From contig WRJP01000100.1 of NCBI GenBank assembly GCA_009778535.1, positions 1 to 6,567 on the forward strand: DNA of 6,567 nucleotides, written 5' to 3'. The notes under the pieces were generated by a model. That model made no database searches. It saw only the letters and a list, made by a program, of their open reading frames with translations, and was not told the DNA's origin. Made by a program: the position numbers and the translations under genes. Shown here one piece after another: positions 5,997 to 6,567 of the stretch (its first letter is position 1; each line of letters starts with the position of its first letter). This stretch comes from Propionibacteriaceae bacterium (GTDB lineage Bacteria; Actinomycetota; Actinomycetes; Propionibacteriales; Propionibacteriaceae).

Positions 5997-6567
5997 CGCT
6001 GCTGGAAGTTAACGATCTGAGTGTCCGGTTTGGCCGCCGCCAAGCGGTTGCGGTTCGTGATGTCAACTTCACCATCGCACCGGCGCAACGGCTGGGATTG
6101 ATTGGGGAATCTGGTTCGGGGAAAACAGTCTTGGCGTTAACCCTGATGGGACTGCTTCCTTACAATGCGAGCGTTTCGGGACGTGTAGTTATCAATGGCA
6201 CGCCGGCGTTGCAGCTCGACGAACGCAGCTACGCGAAACTGCGCGGAGACGTTGTCAGCATGGTTTTCCAAGAGCCAATGACGGCATTAGACCCGACGAT
6301 GCGGGTCGGGCGGCAAGTCGCCGAGGTGCTGTTGCTGCATTCGCGGCATCAGGGGGGTCATTCCCGTGAAGATGTCGTGGCGATGTTCAAAAAAGTTGGC
6401 CTAGATGACGCCGAACGCATAGCAGATGCCTACCCGCATCAACTTTCGGGAGGGCAACGCCAGCGAGTTTGCATCGCCATGGCGTTAATAAACAGTCCAA
6501 GCTTGATAATTTGCGACGAACCCACCACAGCGCTAGATGTGACCATGCAAGCCACAGTGCTGCAACT
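5993..6567 (+). CDS. ABC transporter ATP-binding protein, DppD/OppD type, 3'-truncated
   Basis: This is the cytoplasmic ATPase that powers the importer and docks on the EAA loops of the two permeases. The window holds 191 codons of an expected 260-330 or more, and the frame is open at the right edge. Walker A is GESGSGKT at 38-45 and the Q-loop glutamine is Gln93 in VFQEP. The stretch [13 protein letters not shown] after it is typical of the Dpp/Opp ATPase group. The ABC signature is LSGGQ at 151-155, Walker B is LIICDE at 171-176, and the D-loop TALD is at 179-182. The switch histidine and the C-terminal oligopeptide-transporter domain would lie beyond the edge. All ATPase motifs present look intact. 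The ATG forms an ATGA overlap with the upstream permease stop. A partner ATPase may follow outside the window, or this one may be a fused double ATPase, which cannot be told here. Confidence 0.95.
   Translation, partial: MTLLEVNDLSVRFGRRQAVAVRDVNFTIAPAQRLGLIGESGSGKTVLALTLMGLLPYNASVSGRVVINGTPALQLDERSYAKLRGDVVSMVFQEPMTALDPTMRVGRQVAEVLLLHSRHQGGHSREDVVAMFKKVGLDDAERIADAYPHQLSGGQRQRVCIAMALINSPSLIICDEPTTALDVTMQATVLQ

Noticed and set aside
1..6567. A previously undescribed defence, mobile or biosynthetic system
   Set aside because: All protein genes except the frameshifted lipoprotein belong to familiar metabolic or transport families. There are no repeat arrays, toxin-antitoxin pairs, nucleases, reverse transcriptases or phage genes.

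Overview
The window looks like ordinary chromosomal DNA from a mid-GC Gram-positive bacterium, most likely an actinomycete. The evidence is modest. The initiator tRNA has a C1/U72 mismatch and no encoded CCA. GTG is used as a start codon, and there are two lipoprotein-type signal peptides. A member of the Actinomycetaceae would fit the roughly 50-55% GC, but this is inference and no species can be named.

Layout. From the left edge to 838 (+) is the 3' three quarters of an M20-family metallo-deacylase/peptidase gene. It converges on a minus-strand pair, with a small hairpin between the two. The pair reads right to left: a D-isomer-specific 2-hydroxyacid dehydrogenase (2413 to 1412), then a small lipoprotein gene (1415 to 883) whose ATG overlaps the dehydrogenase stop as ATGA. 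The lipoprotein gene appears frameshifted: a strong ribosome-binding site and signal peptide lie in one frame and the conserved-looking body in another. Upstream of the pair, also on the minus strand, is an initiator tRNA gene (2574 to 2501) with a candidate promoter.

From about 2687 to the right edge runs a plus-strand operon for a peptide/nickel-type (Dpp/Opp-like) ABC importer. It encodes a family 5 substrate-binding lipoprotein, two inner-membrane permeases and the first two thirds of an ATPase. Each junction is a 4-base stop/start overlap (GTGA, ATGA, ATGA), so the genes are probably translationally coupled. A second ATPase may follow outside the window. The binding protein would capture a peptide-like or metal-chelate ligand outside the membrane, the permeases would form the channel, and the ATPase would drive import. 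The true substrate cannot be read from the sequence.

No stretch over 300 bases is empty. The largest non-protein gap, 2414-2686, holds the tRNA, its likely promoter and a small perfect inverted repeat just before the importer operon. I found no mobile element, CRISPR array or recognisably new system. The points most worth a second look are the frameshifted lipoprotein and the inverted repeat that coincides with a possible -10 box and with the ambiguous start of the binding protein.
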